DNA from: Guadua angustifolia | Taxonomy: Eukaryota > Streptophyta > Magnoliopsida > Poales > Poaceae | Assembly (NCBI GenBank): GCA_036346375.1 | Contig: CM070511.1 | Span: 9,672,001-9,736,000, forward strand | Length of the DNA: 64,000 nt | Direction: 5' to 3' | Shown: positions 1-12,053 of the stretch, one piece after another | How positions within the stretch are numbered: the first letter of the stretch is position 1 | How the letters are laid out: each line of letters starts with the position of its first letter | Program-made: the position numbers and the translations under genes | Notes under the pieces: model-generated | Told to the model about the DNA's origin: nothing | What the model saw: the letters and a program-made list of their open reading frames with translations, nothing else | Database searches by the model: none

Positions 1-362
1 TCCTCCTTCTGAGTGACGCGTGGGCGCCAAGCATCTCGTACCATGGGGTGGAGTTGAAACACGGTGTCGTCCAGCTCGTGGTGGTAGTCATAGCAAATCC
101 TCCGTAGGGTGAGTCGCAAAGCCTCCTGGATACCGATCTCCCAAGTAGCCCTTCTCACCGTGATGCTGATAGGTTGGCTTGCGTTCTCACCGTCTCTGGC
201 GTAGATTAGCAGTTTGCACACCATTCCTCTTGTGACTCTGTTGACGATCCAACTCCGGCCTTGATACGTCGGCCTGGTGAAACCTCCCAAAATCTGAAGC
301 ACTCTCCATAGCTCTGTTGCATAACCACCCTCACGCTCTTCGTACGACTGCGTCCTCCTCAT
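1..362 (-). CDS. Partial ORF of a Gypsy-like LTR element (gag position)
   Basis: An uninterrupted minus-strand frame runs from an ATG at 362-360 to the window edge, about 120 residues, so the C-terminus is missing. It begins MRRTQSYEEREGGYATELW and contains WRPRVTQKE near the cut edge. It lies about 200 bp downstream, on the minus strand, of the primer binding site at 561-572 and the long LTR at 577-3846, which is where gag starts in an LTR retrotransposon. I do not recognise a named domain; the assignment to gag rests on position only. The protein is basic and rich in Arg, with no signal peptide or membrane segment. Confidence 0.45.
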   Translation of the reverse strand, partial: MRRTQSYEEREGGYATELWRVLQILGGFTRPTYQGRSWIVNRVTRGMVCKLLIYARDGENASQPISITVRRATWEIGIQEALRLTLRRICYDYHHELDDTVFQLHPMVRDAWRPRVTQKE

Positions 363-560
363 CTATTTGAAAGAGAAATACATAAGTCCATCGCTCTCAA
401 ACGGCCGCGAGAAAAACAAATTTTCAGCAAAAGTAAGGAGCGGAGAATAAGAAGAGTCAAGAGTGTTGTCTTAGTCCTATTTAGATTTTTCTTTAGAAAA
501 TAGTTTTGGACTCCCTAAGATACCACCATGCTAACTAGGGCCAAGACCTACAGTCAATAT

Positions 561-572
561 GCTCTGATACCA
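561..572 (-). other. Primer binding site, initiator tRNA-Met type
   Basis: On the minus strand the sequence TGGTATCAGAGC follows the LTR end after four bases. This is the standard 3' complement of plant initiator tRNA-Met used for minus-strand priming, and it fixes the element's orientation as right to left. Confidence 0.8.
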
Positions 573-576
573 CCTC

Positions 577-3500
577 TGTAAGGACTCGAATTCACCAATT
601 CGAATCCACTGTGTTTTACCGCACTATTCCCAGGATCAACGCTAGTGCACACAGCTTAACATCGGTAAGCATCACATCATACACAACGATAAGAATAAGA
701 AGACTTCATTTATTTAATATAACTAGTGTATGATCTTATGATCATTTACATTATTCTGCCACATGGCTAGACTGAAGTAAACTTAAACAAATGCAGCGGA
801 AAATAGCAAAAGACGTAGATGTCCCATCAGCACACCACAAAGCGATCGACAAGGCTTGGCCTAGTGACTCAGATCCTTTGAAATCCTCCTCCAATGTGGC
901 GATGATTCCTCCACTGTTGTTTGTTGTTGATGGCAAGGGTGAGTACAAAAGCACTCAACAAGTTGTGCACAGAATGCATTCCTATTTTAGCTATATGCAG
1001 GCTTCTTCCAAAGAATGGATATGTGGTTTATTTGTAATAAAGCAGCATTTAAGAACACATACAATATGTAGATTGAAAAGATAGTAAAACAAATAATAGC
1101 AGTAAAAAAATTTAATGATTCTCAATAAACCAAGTTTCCATCCTAAATCCAGTTCCATTATCCACATGGCATCCTGCCATTCCATTCAGTTTTCCATTTT
1201 ATTAAACTAACCCTTGACTGTAATTTCCGAGCTTTGCTCAATACCGTGAGCACGGCTATCCGAATAGTTTGTACACTCTGCAGAGGTTATGCACTTTACC
1301 CACACGATACAACCATGCACCACACAGGCGAATGATCATAACAAAGCCTTTACAATGCATCATCTTAACCCAATACTACCCGCTGAGGTTTCAACACTGA
1401 TGGGTTACACCACCACAACAGGGCCCCCCTCTTGCGCCATGTGAGTTTCTTCCGTACACCCGGACTCACACCACCACGATAGTACTCAAGCTAAGACTTT
1501 GCAAATTAGTTAGCTAGGCTGCCCCATAACAGACATGTGGTTGCATGATTGACTCAGGTCAAAGGCTCGCAAGGTTAAGTCCTTAGGATTGATCAAAGCA
1601 AGACTTGCACATACCCTGTGCCCATCGGGCCCACCCAGGCACACTTACCCTTGCCACATGCTTCAATCTAAATGATTACCAACCCCGGTTGTTTACCAAG
1701 CACCACATGCTATACACAAATCAACATCGTTGTGTGACCTCCTCGCCACAACAACTCAATATCTTTGTGTGACCACACATTGACACACAAATTCACATTA
1801 TTGTTCCATATTCCATTAGTCAAGATTATTAATCAGTGATTCATGAACATGTGATGACGTGGCATGGCTAAGCAATTCTACTCCGTTCTAACCATCCCAA
1901 GTTGATTTCATATTTTAACCAACTATACTAAACCAACCTAAGGTGACAAATGAATCATGGCATACAATCGATAAGGTAGGGTATAATTCAAAGGGTATGC
2001 TAGCTAAGTCCCAATTTAAATTGAAATCATTTTTACACATGAAATATTATGCAATAAGGTAAAACAAAATAGCAATTTTGCAAATATGGGTGCAACATGA
2101 TCAAAGCACAACTTGCCTTGGTTAAGCTCCTGGTCTTGGTCTGGAAATTGATCTTGTGCTGCGAATTCCTCTTCCAAAGTCTCACACAATTCAACGTCTA
2201 CGCGAATCGAAAAGAAATAGCAAATAAACACTAAGAACAAAGAACAAATGAACTCTAAAAATCAAATAAACACCACCATTAGATAGATCTCAGTTTTTCA
2301 AATTTTTAGAAATTTGAATCACCCAAATCGGAGTTCGTATGAGAGAGAACGAGCCTTCGGAAGATTCAAAAATCTAAAAATCCCTAAAATTGGAAAATAT
2401 GAAATATCCGAATTATTTTTGTAAAAGGAAAGGAAATCTAATTTATTGCGTCAGCTAACGTCAGCCCTGGCTCAGACTGAATGAAGCCGACACGTGGCGA
2501 AATCTCCACCGCCCAGAACTAATCCAGCGGCCACCATTCAATCTAATGACGTGGCGAAACGACGGCCACTCGATTCAGATCTAACGGTAGACCTCTACCC
2601 GAGCTAAACCCTATTCACTTGGCTACGTGGCTCGATCCGTGATGCACATCTACGATCGGACGGTCAAAACTTACCCGAGTTGTTTACTATTGACCTAATC
2701 AATGTGGCACGATCCTGGCCGCTCACCCAAGATCAAACGGTAAAAACCTTACCCGACCGGTGTACTGCTCCCTCCGCGACGTGGCTCGATCCTCAGCGTC
2801 CACGGACAATCCAACGGCTGCCAGCTTCCACTCCTCGCGATGGCAACCCGGCGGCGCTGGTTCACCGGACTTGAAGAAGATGACGAGCCCGACGGCGTTT
2901 CGACGTTCTCCAGCGAGGAAGAAGTGGCGGAACGGGTGCGTCTCGACGTGATGAACTCGAATCCGACTTCGGCGCGGCAGAAGAGTCACCGGCGGCGACG
3001 AAAACACCTCGGCAAGGCTTTGCGAACTCTGGCGAGGTACGACGGCCGCTACGAGGCTCCTCGGGCGATGGCACTACAGGCAAAGGGCGCGGCTGGATCT
3101 GGCGAACCTCGGGCTGGGGTTCAAGCCCTTAAATACCCCTCGGTGTGCGCGCAAACTAGGAAATCATGGCGGCGGTGGCGCGAATCTGGACTCCGGCGTC
3201 GTCTCGGAGAAGAACTCCCCTCCACCGCACGATCATGATCGGACGGTCACGAAAGAGACTCGGCGCGGCACGATCCTAACCGATCAACGCATCTAACGGC
3301 CGAAAAGGGTTAGGGTTTGGATTTGTCTCAACAAACGGCGATCGTATGATCAGGATCTGATGGCTGTGGGTGGTTAGGGTTCTACACAGCGTGCGGCTTG
3401 ATGAAGACCGTTGGATGGCGATCCAACGGCGCACGTTGCTCCCTTCGGAAGAACCGGCTGGTTGGGCCGAACAAGACTCGGCCAGCTGAGCACAGTAATG

Positions 3501-3846
3501 GGCTTTGGCCCGTTACTGTTCCAAGGGAATTTCCGGGGTTTTTCCAATTAAAATAATTAGATAAAATACTTTGATTTATTTAGGGCAATAAAAATATCAT
3601 AAAAATTCCCAGAAAAATCTCAAAAATACCTTGAGTCACTCTGGACTTAAATAAAATATTTTTGGCAAAACCTCATTTTAAACTTATTTATTTATAATTA
3701 ATCTTTAGCAAAAGGCATTATACTTTAATTCAAAATAATTCAAATAAACCTCAAAAAATCCAAATAAATCCAGAAAAATTCATAAAAACATAAATTGCAA
3801 ATAAACACTATTAGCTAAATAAAAGTAAAAAATTTGGGATGTTACA
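577..3846 (-). mobile_element. Long LTR (3.27 kb) of a Gypsy-like retrotransposon, minus strand
   Basis: Read on the minus strand the LTR begins TGTAACATCCCAAATTTT at 3846, a start common to grass Gypsy LTRs, and ends in CTTACA at 577 just before the primer binding site. The outer half (3300-3846) is AT-rich; the middle (2450-3500) is GC-rich and contains short open frames that look like chance frames. The bases outside the LTR start, 3847-3851 (gtgga), would be one half of a target duplication; the partner lies beyond the window. Only this LTR and the first internal bases are visible. Confidence 0.65.
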
Positions 3847-3899
3847 GTGGACCGAGCCACGTGTCAGACCAGGGTTGGCTGTGTTCGACACTGACATTA

Positions 3900-6800
3900 T
3901 AAAGGGATTTTTCAGTATAGATTTAACCCGAATATATAAATCAGATCCTTTGTGTATATCGCACTAGTCTAGGATCACGCTAGTGTACATAAGCTCAACA
4001 TAAATGAATATCACAATCATACACAGTGATAAATAATAAAAGACTTCATATATTAATTAAACTAATTGAATGACCTCATGGTCAACTTACATGACTATGC
4101 CTCGCAAGGCTGAACAACAAATTAAACTGCAGCGGAATGAAAATATAGATAAACCCTTTAGTATATCACAAACAACTAACGAGGCTCGCACCCTAAACAT
4201 TCGTCTCCTCCTGGAATTCCTCCTCTAGCACTAATGTAGACTTCTCAACGGGTGATGTTGTTGTTGGCAAGAGTGAGTACTTGAAGCACTCAACAAGTTG
4301 TGCACAGAATGCAATTCTAATATAACTATATGTAAGGCTTATTCCAAAGGAATAGCTAATATGGCTATTTTGCAGTAAAACAGTATTTGTAAATAGATAT
4401 AATAAGTAGATTGTAAAGACATTAAAACAAATATCAGTAATAGATAGATTCAACATTTCTCAAGAAAACAAAGGTATACAATCCTAAGACAAATTCCAAA
4501 CCATCCAAAGGCAGCCTGCCATCCATCCCAAGTTTTCATTTAATTAAAACCTAACCCTTGACTGTAATTCCCATGCTATGCTCAAGACTGTGAGCACAGC
4601 TATCTGAATAGATTTACACTCTACAGAGGTTATGCACTTTACCCACATGATATGAACATCTCTTCGTGCAATTGATATTATCACACTTTCTTTGGTGTGA
4701 CGCAGAGATATCATGACAAAGCTTTCATAAAGCTTTGCCTTAACTCAGTACTACCCGCTGAGGTTTCAACATTGAAAGGTTAAACTGCCACAACAGGGTC
4801 CCCCTCTTGCGCCATGTGAGTTGATTCGTGAACCCGGTACTCACAACACCATTGGTAATACCAAGCTAAAACATTGCTAATTAATTAATTAGGCTGTTCC
4901 ATTCTAGACATGTGGTTATATGATTGACTCAGGTCAAAGCCTTGCAAGGTTAAGTTCTTAGAGTGACTAGGGCAAGACTTCCACATACCCTCTACCCTTC
5001 GGCCCACCTTGGAACACTGCCTCTTACTACTTGTCCCAATCTAAATGATTGCCACCCCAGTTGATTACTAGGCACTACGTGCTATCAACAAGTCAACATC
5101 GTTGTTGACATCACTCGCCACTATAACTCAATATCATTGTGTGACAACACCTGATACACCAATTCATAATCGTGTTCCATATTTCATTAGTCAAGATTAA
5201 ACTTTGATATTCCGAGTACATGTGATGACGTGGCCTGGCTAAACATACTAACACGGTCTATCCAACCCATGTTGATTTCAGTATTAACCAACTATAGTGA
5301 ACCAATCTAGGGTGACAAATAAATTATGGCATATAAATGACAAGGAATGGTATAGATCAAATTGGTACAATAGCTAAATCCCAATTTAATTTAAAATAGT
5401 TGTATACATGAAATAATATGCAATAATGTGAAAACAATATAGCGATTTTATAAACTAGATTTAACACGATCAAAGTATAAATTGCCTTAGAAAAGCCCTT
5501 ATTCAAGCTTTGGACACTAGTCTTGAGTCAACGGATCTTCATCAGATATTTCGAGCAATTCGACGTCTACGTGAAACGAGAGAGAAAGCTAAATAAATAC
5601 CAAAATAGAGAACAAAAAAAATCCAAAAATCAAATAAATTAACTATTAAATAGATTTCAATTTTACAAATTTTTAGAAATCTTAATCACCTCAATCAGAG
5701 CTCGTATGAGGGAGAAAGGGCTCTCGAAAGATTCAAAAATCCAAAAATAAAAAAATTAAAAAATAAAATAATATCTGGATTATTTTTCTAATGAAAATTC
5801 CCGTTTATGATGTCAACATGATAGAAAAATTGGATTATGACATCATCATGACGTCACGACAAACCCGAACCAAACAGGAGGCAACACGCTAAGGCCATGT
5901 GCGTGGTCTATGCGCTGAGTCCATGAAATTGATCTGGCTTACCGTGGACCGAGTCCACGGTACTTCGATATCCATGCCGATGCATGGCGGTCCGACTCAG
6001 CATCCACACGTGCGACACGCAAGCATGACTCCGAGCTGGCATGCCACCTCATGCGCACATGGCTGCCACACTAGTTCCATGCTGATGAGCCCTGGTCATG
6101 CCAAGACAATGGAGCGTCGCTGTTCACAAAGAAGACGAAGCTTGAACCAGTGGTTGACGATAAAACCCATCGTGAGACGAACCCAAACCGAAGCAGAACA
6201 ACATGGGGGATGTAAATCTGACCCCAAATGTGGCGGAATCAGCCCGACGGCGATGTTCCTCATGGATGAACATGATCGTCGACCTTCAAGTCCTCCAGCG
6301 AGCTCTGACGAAACTCTTCGATCAATTGAAGTGGCAAAGTCTGGCAAACCTCAAGGAGGGGTCGGGGCCAGCTTTTAAGGACCTAGGAGTCCGCACATGG
6401 CACGAACGCCAAGATCAGAATGAACTCGTCGCCGGATCCAAGAAGAACACGATGGCACGACCTAGAGCAAATCCAGCCGTCCACATGGCTCTAGGGACGC
6501 ATAGGATTTACCGCAACGCGTTCTGATCCGATCCGCTCACAAAATCTATAGCCGAAAATTCTAGGGTTTCACCGTTGCATGAGATCAACCCCAACTGCCC
6601 AATTCCAAATCTACAGTGATGTGACAGGCTTCTAGAAAATGAGCTACGGGCCGCATAGTGACAGGCCATGAGTGTGAACAGTAACAGGCCCCACATGTCA
6701 TACTCTTGGCTCACACGGACCAAGTCCATGCGCAGACCCATGCTGACATCACCCAACACGTGTCGACCACTGAGTTTTCTCAATAAAATACTATTATTTA

Positions 6801-6960
6801 TAATTTTTGGAGACAGAAAGAGCACAAAAAATCTTGCTACTTGCCCTTGGAAATCAATTGAGGTCACATGTCGTTGCTCATCCCTCCCTCGTCTTCTCTC
6901 TCAACAGGACTTTCACACCCTTCTCCTAAATTTAAAATAATAATATTTTAGCTGGTCCAG
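3900..6960 (-). repeat. Diverged second copy of the same LTR family
   Basis: The stretch 3990-5830 aligns by eye with 650-2480 in the same order and orientation. Both contain near-identical segments such as caacaagttgtgcacagaat (about 957 and 4289), the passage around a Pro-rich TACCCGCTGAGGTTTCAACA segment and the run before gatgacgtggc. Weaker similarity continues to about 6800. No clean LTR ends or target duplication are visible, so it may be a truncated or solo LTR beside or beneath the element at 577-3846. Short ORFs in 5899-6526 show no recognisable protein. Ends are approximate. Confidence 0.45.
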
Positions 6961-7945
6961 TTTCAACAATGATCACCATAGCACATTATCGATTTTGCGG
7001 TGTGTTTCAACAACTACCGACTAAGTGAAATGCCAGGTACCAATTTTACCGATTAATAACAGACCACACGCATTTCGACATTAACACAAGTAGAAGTACC
7101 GTAGCTGCAATTTTTACAGGGACCAACTTTTGCAAGAGTAGATGTACTCAACTCGTTTTACATCCTCGTAATCATGGAACGTTCTCAAAGCTACAGTAGC
7201 TCAAGTGCAGAATACCATCGACAGATCAGAATTGCTGAAACACAGTGGGTTCAAACATTATCTCTCATATAAGAGGGTTTATTTGGCAGAGTTTTAGATC
7301 CTGATTCTTCAGCTCTAACTTCTGATTCTTTATGGAATCGATTCTCTGGTGGAAATGATTCCTGTCTCAGAAATAGTTATGAACTTGGTGGGGGGATTCA
7401 TAACTAGGTAGTTGTGAATCAAGTGGGGAACAGTTTTTTTTAGCTTTCAGGCTGCAAGTCAAAAAATATGAATCACTTCCTCGGATTCCTATGTGAAGCT
7501 AGTTGATTTTTTCTTATTTAGTAGAGCTTCTCAATTTTTTATGGAAAAAACTAAAACTGAGGGCTTTGCCACACCCACTCTAACTCTAAATCACTTGTAA
7601 CTTCGTTCTCCTTTTTTGGAAGCCAACTTTTATTCTTCTTATAAATACACCATCGTGTTAGGTAATCCGTTAAGGAGTGAGTTCCTCGAACTATCATTCA
7701 GCTCCGTCTTTTGCAGCCGCCTCGAAGGCCCCCATGAATATCTTTGGAGGCTGGCCACCACTTAGTTGATATTTTCCATTGATCTGAAAGAAACAGTACA
7801 TTGTATTATCATGCACAAGTCGTTAAGCTGCCAGTCATTGACTAGATGAAAGACGAAACAGGCAATATTAACCATTAATTAGATCTCATACAACAAAGTG
7901 GGGAACTCTAGAAATTCCAGAGTACTTGTTGAGCTATTCATTGAA
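6961..7945. other. Intergenic, AT-rich, no gene seen
   Basis: No coding frame of note. The part around 7270-7600 has MITE-like sequence (tttggcagagttttag and ctgagggctttgccacaccc), but no matching target duplication was found. Confidence 0.4.
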
Positions 7946-7948
7946 TAA

Positions 7949-8177
7949 GGGTGTGTTTGGTAGGGATTCAGTTTCTCCAGATTTATGAATCTGATAAGCT
8001 GTAAATTCTAGCTTCACCAGATTCGTGAAGCTGAAACTGTGAGTACATTAAGAATGTTTAGATAAATCATCTTGTTTACATTTTAGACCAAAAATATAAA
8101 CTTAATTTACTTTATTTTAGCCTACAAGTTTCAGATTTTAGGTGAATCTGGAATCTGAAACTCTACCAAACAGGCCC
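7949..8177. mobile_element. Tourist/Harbinger-type MITE, 229 bp
   Basis: The ends are inverted repeats, GGGTGTGTTTGGTAGGGATT on the left and GGGCCTGTTTGGTAGAGTTT read inward from the right. It is flanked by TAA at 7946-7948 and 8178-8180, the 3-bp duplication typical of PIF/Harbinger insertion. It has no coding capacity and an AT-rich interior. Confidence 0.75.
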
Positions 8178-8180
8178 TAA

Positions 8181-8700
8181 AGGGGCTGTTTGGTTGCCTT
8201 CTCTCGCGAGCCTGGCCCGTTCAACTCAGCCAGGTTGATGGGATACGGGATGCGCTGATGCAGAGATGGTGTTTAGTTGAGTATTTAGTAGGTATGTATT
8301 TTAAAATTTAAATATTATAAAATTTATATAGCAAGTGTGGTCTAGTTTTATTTGAAAAAATATCAGGAACCCATTTTTGAAATCGGTTCGATAATCGGAG
8401 ATGCTAATCAAAAGATATAAACAAAAAAGAAAAAAAAGGAAACTTACGTACCCACGTGGCACCCCATGCATGGTTTGATATTGTGACTAACAGTGGCCTC
8501 TTGTGCAGAACACGAGGCTGCCATACGCTGCATCCAGAGATACGCCCATTTTCTACGTATCTCCAGAGCCAAGCTGCATGGAGAATCTTGCATCCAGAGA
8601 GCCAGGCTCAAAACTAAATGCAGGCAACCAAACAAAGAAAAAAGCAAGATTTTGCATCTATAGATGCAAATCTCTGTGTATGCAGGCAACCAAACAGCCT
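8181..8700. mobile_element. Harbinger-type non-autonomous element, 520 bp
   Basis: The termini are AGGGGCTGTTTGGTTGCC and, inward from the right, AGGCTGTTTGGTTGCC. TAA flanks it at 8178-8180 and 8701-8703. The left TAA is also the right TAA of the MITE at 7949-8177. An extra internal copy of the right end (gcaggcaaccaaacaaag, about 8621) and repeated gcatccagaga motifs suggest nested or duplicated ends. Short ORFs inside match nothing known. Confidence 0.65.
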
Positions 8701-8898
8701 TAAAGGTGCCCACTAGGTGCAACGATTAGTGCAAAGCATACCTCATCTAGGGCCGGAGCTAGGCCGGGCCTGGCCCAAGTGGTAGTGTAGACTTAAAGCC
8801 TGATGGAAGCCGGCCTCTCATATATGGTACAAGGAGCCCCTCGCTTTTTCCATAGTCGTTCACTCGCCCTAGCCGCCGCTGCGCCGCCCCCTCACACG

Positions 8899-10664
8899 TA
8901 GGGGTGAAAACGGGTCGGGTAATACCCGGCGGGTATCGGATACGGGTAGTATTTTTACCCGTTTTTTCGGATACGGATACGGGTATTTTTTTCTCGGGTC
9001 GGATACGGATAGTACCCGGATAGTTGAACATCAGATTCGGGACGGATTCGGAGCGAGCACTACCCGGCAAATACCCGAATTTCTCGGGCGGATACGGGTA
9101 CCCGGGGTTCGGGTACCCGGGAGTATAAAATACAGCCCGCAGCCGGGGTTCGGATACCCGGAAGTATAAAATACAGCCCGCATCCCATGGCCCATGCTTT
9201 CAAGTTTCAAACCTTTAGTCACGGTTTCAGCCCATGCAATCTGTCGGTCCAACACTCAAGTCTCCAACCCAAATTGTTTAGGCCCGCGTTTAGTTAGGGT
9301 TTACCGGTTTAGGCCAGCGCCCAGCGGAGCCAGGCGGCGGCGCCCTCTTGGCCTCCTCACTTCGGAGCTGTTCCTCTCCTCGTCCAGTCGTCCTCAGGCG
9401 GCAGGCGCAGCACTTCCTCTCCTCGTCCGGCAGGCGCAGCGCACGCATCCCTCGGTGGCTCGATCCCTCCTCAGGCGGCGAGGCAGCGCAGCGCAGTCCC
9501 TCCTCTGGCTCAGGGTGCGTTGCCGCCATCTCCCTCCTCAGGCGGCGCGCTGCCGCCTCCCGCTCTCGCCTCAGGCCCTCGCCTCAGGCTTCCCCGCCAC
9601 CTCCGGCGGCCTGCAAGCCGCTGGGTCCGCTCAAGGCCGTTGCCTAGGCCGCCGTGGTCACGGCGCTCGGCGGCACCGGCTACGTCAGCTACGGTGCGAT
9701 CCCTGATCCGTATCCCTCTACGGGATCTCGCGGCTCTGCTGCTTAGCGTTGCGTTTTTGCTCCCATTTAATTTAGCGCAGGCTCCGTTTGGTTTTGGGTT
9801 GTAGTGTGTGATTCGTGTAATCGTAATCCCTTTTTTTGTTGTTGTTGTGTGTAGCTTATTCTCTGGAGTCTGGATGAAGTGGATCAGAAGACTAGGGATT
9901 TCCGGAAGAACTCGAAGCATCCCATCCGTGACGACCTGTCCGGCTTTGAGGTAATGCGGTAACCTGCCGTGTTTAGGTGTTGTTGTTAACTTGTTGCTGT
10001 TTGGTTAGTTGTACCTCGTGTGAATTAGCAGCACTGCCTGGTGGCATTTAGAGGGGATTAAGAAGTGTGACCTTGGAGATCTCTGATGAGTGGTGTAAAA
10101 TACTTCCCACGAATCATTGCATCATGGTGAAACTGTTGATATGGTTGTATGGTGGTTCAGATTTGAATTATCTCCTGCTGGAATTTGCATTTTATGAAAT
10201 CACATATGGGTTATTTTGTTTTCGGAACACTTCCTGCTTCACTGCTTGGACTGAATAAAAGGGAGAAGGCTAAATGGGAGAAAAGAAATTTCTCTCCTTA
10301 TCATGATGCAACTTATACCAATCACTGAGTGATTGATGCTTCAGATACATTGGTCAATACGGTTGGAACTAAAAGTACTTAAGTGTTCAAAGCCATGATC
10401 CTTGCTCCATATTGTCTTTGTGTGAAATTGGAACTGCTTCATCATTAGCATGATCTGTTAGTATAAGTACCCGTTATCCGTATTGTACCCGTCTATATAA
10501 TATCCGTATCCGTTTCCTATCCGTTTGTAAATACCCGATATCCGTATCCGTATCCTACCTGATTTTCCACTACCAGTATCCGTACCCGTATCCGAAAAAA
10601 ATTAATTAGGGTAGGATACGGGATGACCTACTATCCGACCGTATCCGACCTGTTTTCACCCCTA
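8899..10664. mobile_element. hAT element with exon-like cargo, 1.77 kb
   Basis: The 20-bp terminal inverted repeats are TAGGGGTGAAAACGGGTCGG and TAGGGGTGAAAACAGGTCGG, differing at one base. A perfect 8-bp target duplication CTCACACG flanks it at 8891-8898 and 10665-10672, diagnostic of hAT insertion. Subterminal zones are packed with short motifs such as gggtacccg and tatccgtatccg. The interior (about 9270-9960) is GC-rich, then changes to a stretch resembling an intron followed by an exon (about 9854-9950) ending in a GT-like donor. No transposase is present, so it depends on an enzyme from elsewhere. Confidence 0.85.
9270..9955 (+). pseudogene. Exon-like cargo inside the hAT element, source gene not identified
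   Basis: Codon-like GC-rich DNA contains a passage reading TALGGTGYVSY (about 9660-9692), followed by a possible donor, a TA-rich intron-like stretch, and a second passage reading RKNSKHPIRDDLSGFE (about 9900-9950) followed by gtaatg. The pattern exon, intron, exon within transposon ends is typical of a captured host gene fragment. I do not recognise the parent gene. Frames are interrupted, so a functional product is unlikely. Confidence 0.35.
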
Positions 10665-10672
10665 CTCACACG

Positions 10673-11865
10673 CCCGGTGCCCCGGTCCCTCTGCTCGCCC
10701 GGTCACCCCCTATAGCCAGCCCCTGCGCTCGTCTGGTCACCCCCTCACGGCCTCACCCCTTGCACCGGCGGCTGGCCCCTACGCTCGCCCTAGCCACCTG
10801 CTGCGCCGGCGAGCGCTCACCGCTCTGTGCGGTTGCGCAGCAGGTCGGATTCGCCTCCGTGTCTCCCTTCTTGTCATGTCCATGCGTGTTCTTGTTCTAG
10901 TGTTTCTTGCTGCGTCACTTGTTTGCGGCTTCTGATGAGTTAGTTTTGTTTTCTGCTGCTTGCATGTTCCAGGTGAGCATCAGGCCAAGAAGTGTATGTT
11001 TCCTTCTCCTTGCTCATTTCTACCCTTTAAGCTGGTGATGGATTCGAGATAGGTGTAGCGTAGGAGGGATTTGATATGAAATCGATCTAGATGACAGAAG
11101 GTTGGGCTATAGCTCTCCGATAATGTGCATATAGACAAGTGACAACATACACTTGCTTGTTAACTGGAGTTACTGGATAATTGGAAACATTTCATTAAAA
11201 CAAGGCATCTCATTAAGACATTAGAGATCAACTTCCTAATGGTGCTTAAATTCTTTTAGCATTGAGACTTGAGGGGCTGATGTGGAGTTTCTGGACTTGA
11301 AAAATAGAGTTCAATGATGGAAACTACAAACCGTCATTCAGTATTAAAAGTCAGGATTTTATGGCTTACTTTAAATTTGAAATTCCAAACATCAAGAGCG
11401 ATCAACCTGGAATGGCATGAGCTTCACGTGTTTCTACTTGATACTAAGATGTTCATCCTTACATAGCGAGCATAGAGAGACTAAATAAAAAGCTAATGGT
11501 GGAACGATATCTGTCAATCTTTTGATGGTGCAGCAGGGACTTATTGTCCATAGTCGTTGATATTAGTAATAGTCACTTAGATTTTCGCCCGAGGTTTATC
11601 AAAATCCTGGTTCCGCTACTGATTCACGGGATGGAAAGATTAAGGTTTCCCCATTATTCTGCGTTTGTATTTAAACACCAGTTTCCTCTGTCATATTACT
11701 AAACGCTAATAATTCTCCGGACTGTAATTTCTTTTTTTCCCTCATAAATTTCAATGGGTGTTCCATATTTAGAGTAGCTACAGCATTTGTTATTAATTAA
11801 AGTACTTTGAAGTATGTTTGCTAAGAGATAAAAGCTGATCTGTATCCAATTCTGAATGGCATGCA
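10673..11865. other. Intergenic between the hAT element and NOP14
   Basis: 10673-10990 is GC-rich with repeated tcgcccggtcaccccct-like motifs, and continues the sequence interrupted by the hAT insertion at 8899. 11000-11865 is AT-rich with no gene. An end reading tcctggttccgctactg near 11605 resembles hAT termini, but no paired end with a matching duplication was found. Confidence 0.35.
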
Positions 11866-11870
11866 TATGA

Positions 11871-12041
11871 AGTTCGGTTAACCGAAAAACCAAATTAACC
11901 GAACCGAATTTGTTCGGTTAATTCGGTTCGGTTTCTGGAATTGTTCGGGTCGGTTCGGTTTACAGATCTCAAAAACGAAATTTTTAAAAAACTGAATAAA
12001 CTGAACCGATATAACCATATAAACCGAATGTCCAGGCCTAC
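11871..12041. repeat. TTCGGTT-rich transposon-derived segment
   Basis: Many direct and inverted copies of ttcggtt/aaccgaa are clustered here, ending in accgaatgtccaggcctac. This resembles the subterminal and terminal part of a hAT-like element. It ends 12 bp before the NOP14 start codon, so it occupies the position of the promoter or 5' leader. The left terminus is unclear. Confidence 0.45.
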
Positions 12042-12053
12042 TCCGTGCCAACC

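Noticed and set aside
2680..3238. Overlapping GC-rich ORFs in the long LTR (up to 132 aa)
   Set aside because: They overlap on both strands, have Arg/Ala/Ser-rich chance composition, and lie within an LTR with no supporting gene structure.
7270..7600. hAT-like MITE
   Set aside because: The proposed ends share only a few bases and no duplication was found.
8748..11622. Larger hAT element enclosing the Pack-hAT (ends near gggccggagctagg and ggttccgctactg)
   Set aside because: The ends are vaguely similar to hAT termini, but the flanking bases do not give an 8-bp duplication.
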